DNA of 64,000 bases, from contig CM043787.1 of NCBI GenBank assembly GCA_023974075.1, positions 36,038,218 to 36,102,217 on the forward strand, written 5' to 3'. The stretch is from Chaenocephalus aceratus (taxonomy: Eukaryota > Chordata > Actinopteri > Perciformes > Channichthyidae). The stretch's first letter is position 1. Every line of letters begins with the position of its first letter. The notes beneath the pieces are model-generated. The model searched no databases and was not told where the DNA came from. It saw only the letters and a list, made by a program, of their open reading frames with translations. The translations under genes and the position numbers were made by a program. Below, in pieces: positions 63,436 through 64,000 of this stretch.

Positions 63436-64000
63436 AGGAGGTCTAGCCTGCACCGTCCGACACAGGCTTTGTGTAGTTAAGAAGTCGCTGCTTTGGACAT
63501 TATTTGAGTGTTTCTCTGCATTTCCAACGCCTTGTATGAAATTGTTGCCAGCACATAACTGCTGCACATTGTGTCCTTACATGAAATGATTCTTGTAATG
63601 AATACAAAATATTGTACCCCCTGCTGTAATGGGATTTATGTTGTCATCTCATGCAAAGTCCCTGAGAATAAATACAATAAATCTCCTTAAAATGTTCTGA
63701 GTAATTTGAAATTAAATTATTGGTTTGGGAAATATAGAAATTAGGCCTCTTCACACCAATTGATGGTTTTTGTTTTGTATCTTATCAGTCACATGCAGAC
63801 TATTATCTTTTGTTGCCTATAGCTTGTACTTTTTTGTAATTTTTTCTAATATTTCATGTTATTTCAAATGTACAGGACAGGGGTTTGGGAAGCAATGTGA
63901 GGTCCTCTGTGTCACAGTGAATATAAATGTTGCTTAAAATATGTCTTCTAGCATAGAAAGATATACAAATTCCAAAGTTATGCACATCTAAAGAGTTATG
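63436..64000. other. No gene seen
   Basis: AT-rich to the end of the window; AATAAA hexamers are frequent and not informative here. Confidence 0.5.

Overview
The window is vertebrate genomic DNA, most likely from a teleost fish and probably a percomorph. It has introns with GT/AG borders and long (CA)n/(GT)n and trinucleotide microsatellites. Fish-type transposable elements fill about half of it: many hAT elements, a P element with a THAP domain, L2-like LINEs, a Rex3/RTE LINE and a Ty3/gypsy fragment. One host gene can be read completely. It is an Rh-glycoprotein ammonia channel of the rhcg group, with 11 coding exons between 27192 and 33235 on the plus strand, 490 codons, and both the twin-histidine and phenylalanine-gate residues intact.

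Layout. Positions 1-9520 are a patchwork of hAT elements and two nearly identical L2 copies; the second L2 copy sits inside an older, opposite-strand L2-like element. Positions 9520-12390 are mostly anonymous, with one LINE tail and one weak exon candidate. Positions 12396-26850 are one block of nested insertions. A hAT element (target duplication ctagatag/ctagctag) contains a P element (duplication gccagagc, 13266-26565). That P element carries younger insertions and a 7.5 kb element (18994-26549), which holds further hAT copies and seven in-frame exons of a Ulp1/C48-like cysteine peptidase. The block ends about 340 bp before the rhcg start codon, leaving a short TATA-containing promoter.

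Positions 27192-33235 are rhcg. Intron 7 carries a (CA)27 tract directly at its 5' splice site and a 1.39 kb hAT element with a perfect 8-bp duplication; intron 2 carries a short LINE tail. Positions 33824-44123 are again mobile DNA: TTF/ZMYM1-type hAT remnants, a THAP exon, a BED-zinc-finger hAT, the 3' half of a gypsy element, a foldback palindrome, and a Rex3 insertion with a 13-bp duplication. Positions 44124-64000 are mostly single-copy-looking DNA without a recognisable gene. They contain long microsatellites, one foldback element, a few LINE tails and a promoter-like patch near 61.6-61.9 kb.

No host genes here form a pathway; apart from rhcg, the coding matter is transposon-derived. 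The most unusual items are the spliced peptidase gene inside the 7.5 kb element and the depth of the nest next to the rhcg promoter. All homology calls were made by reading translations and motifs by eye, without a database search.
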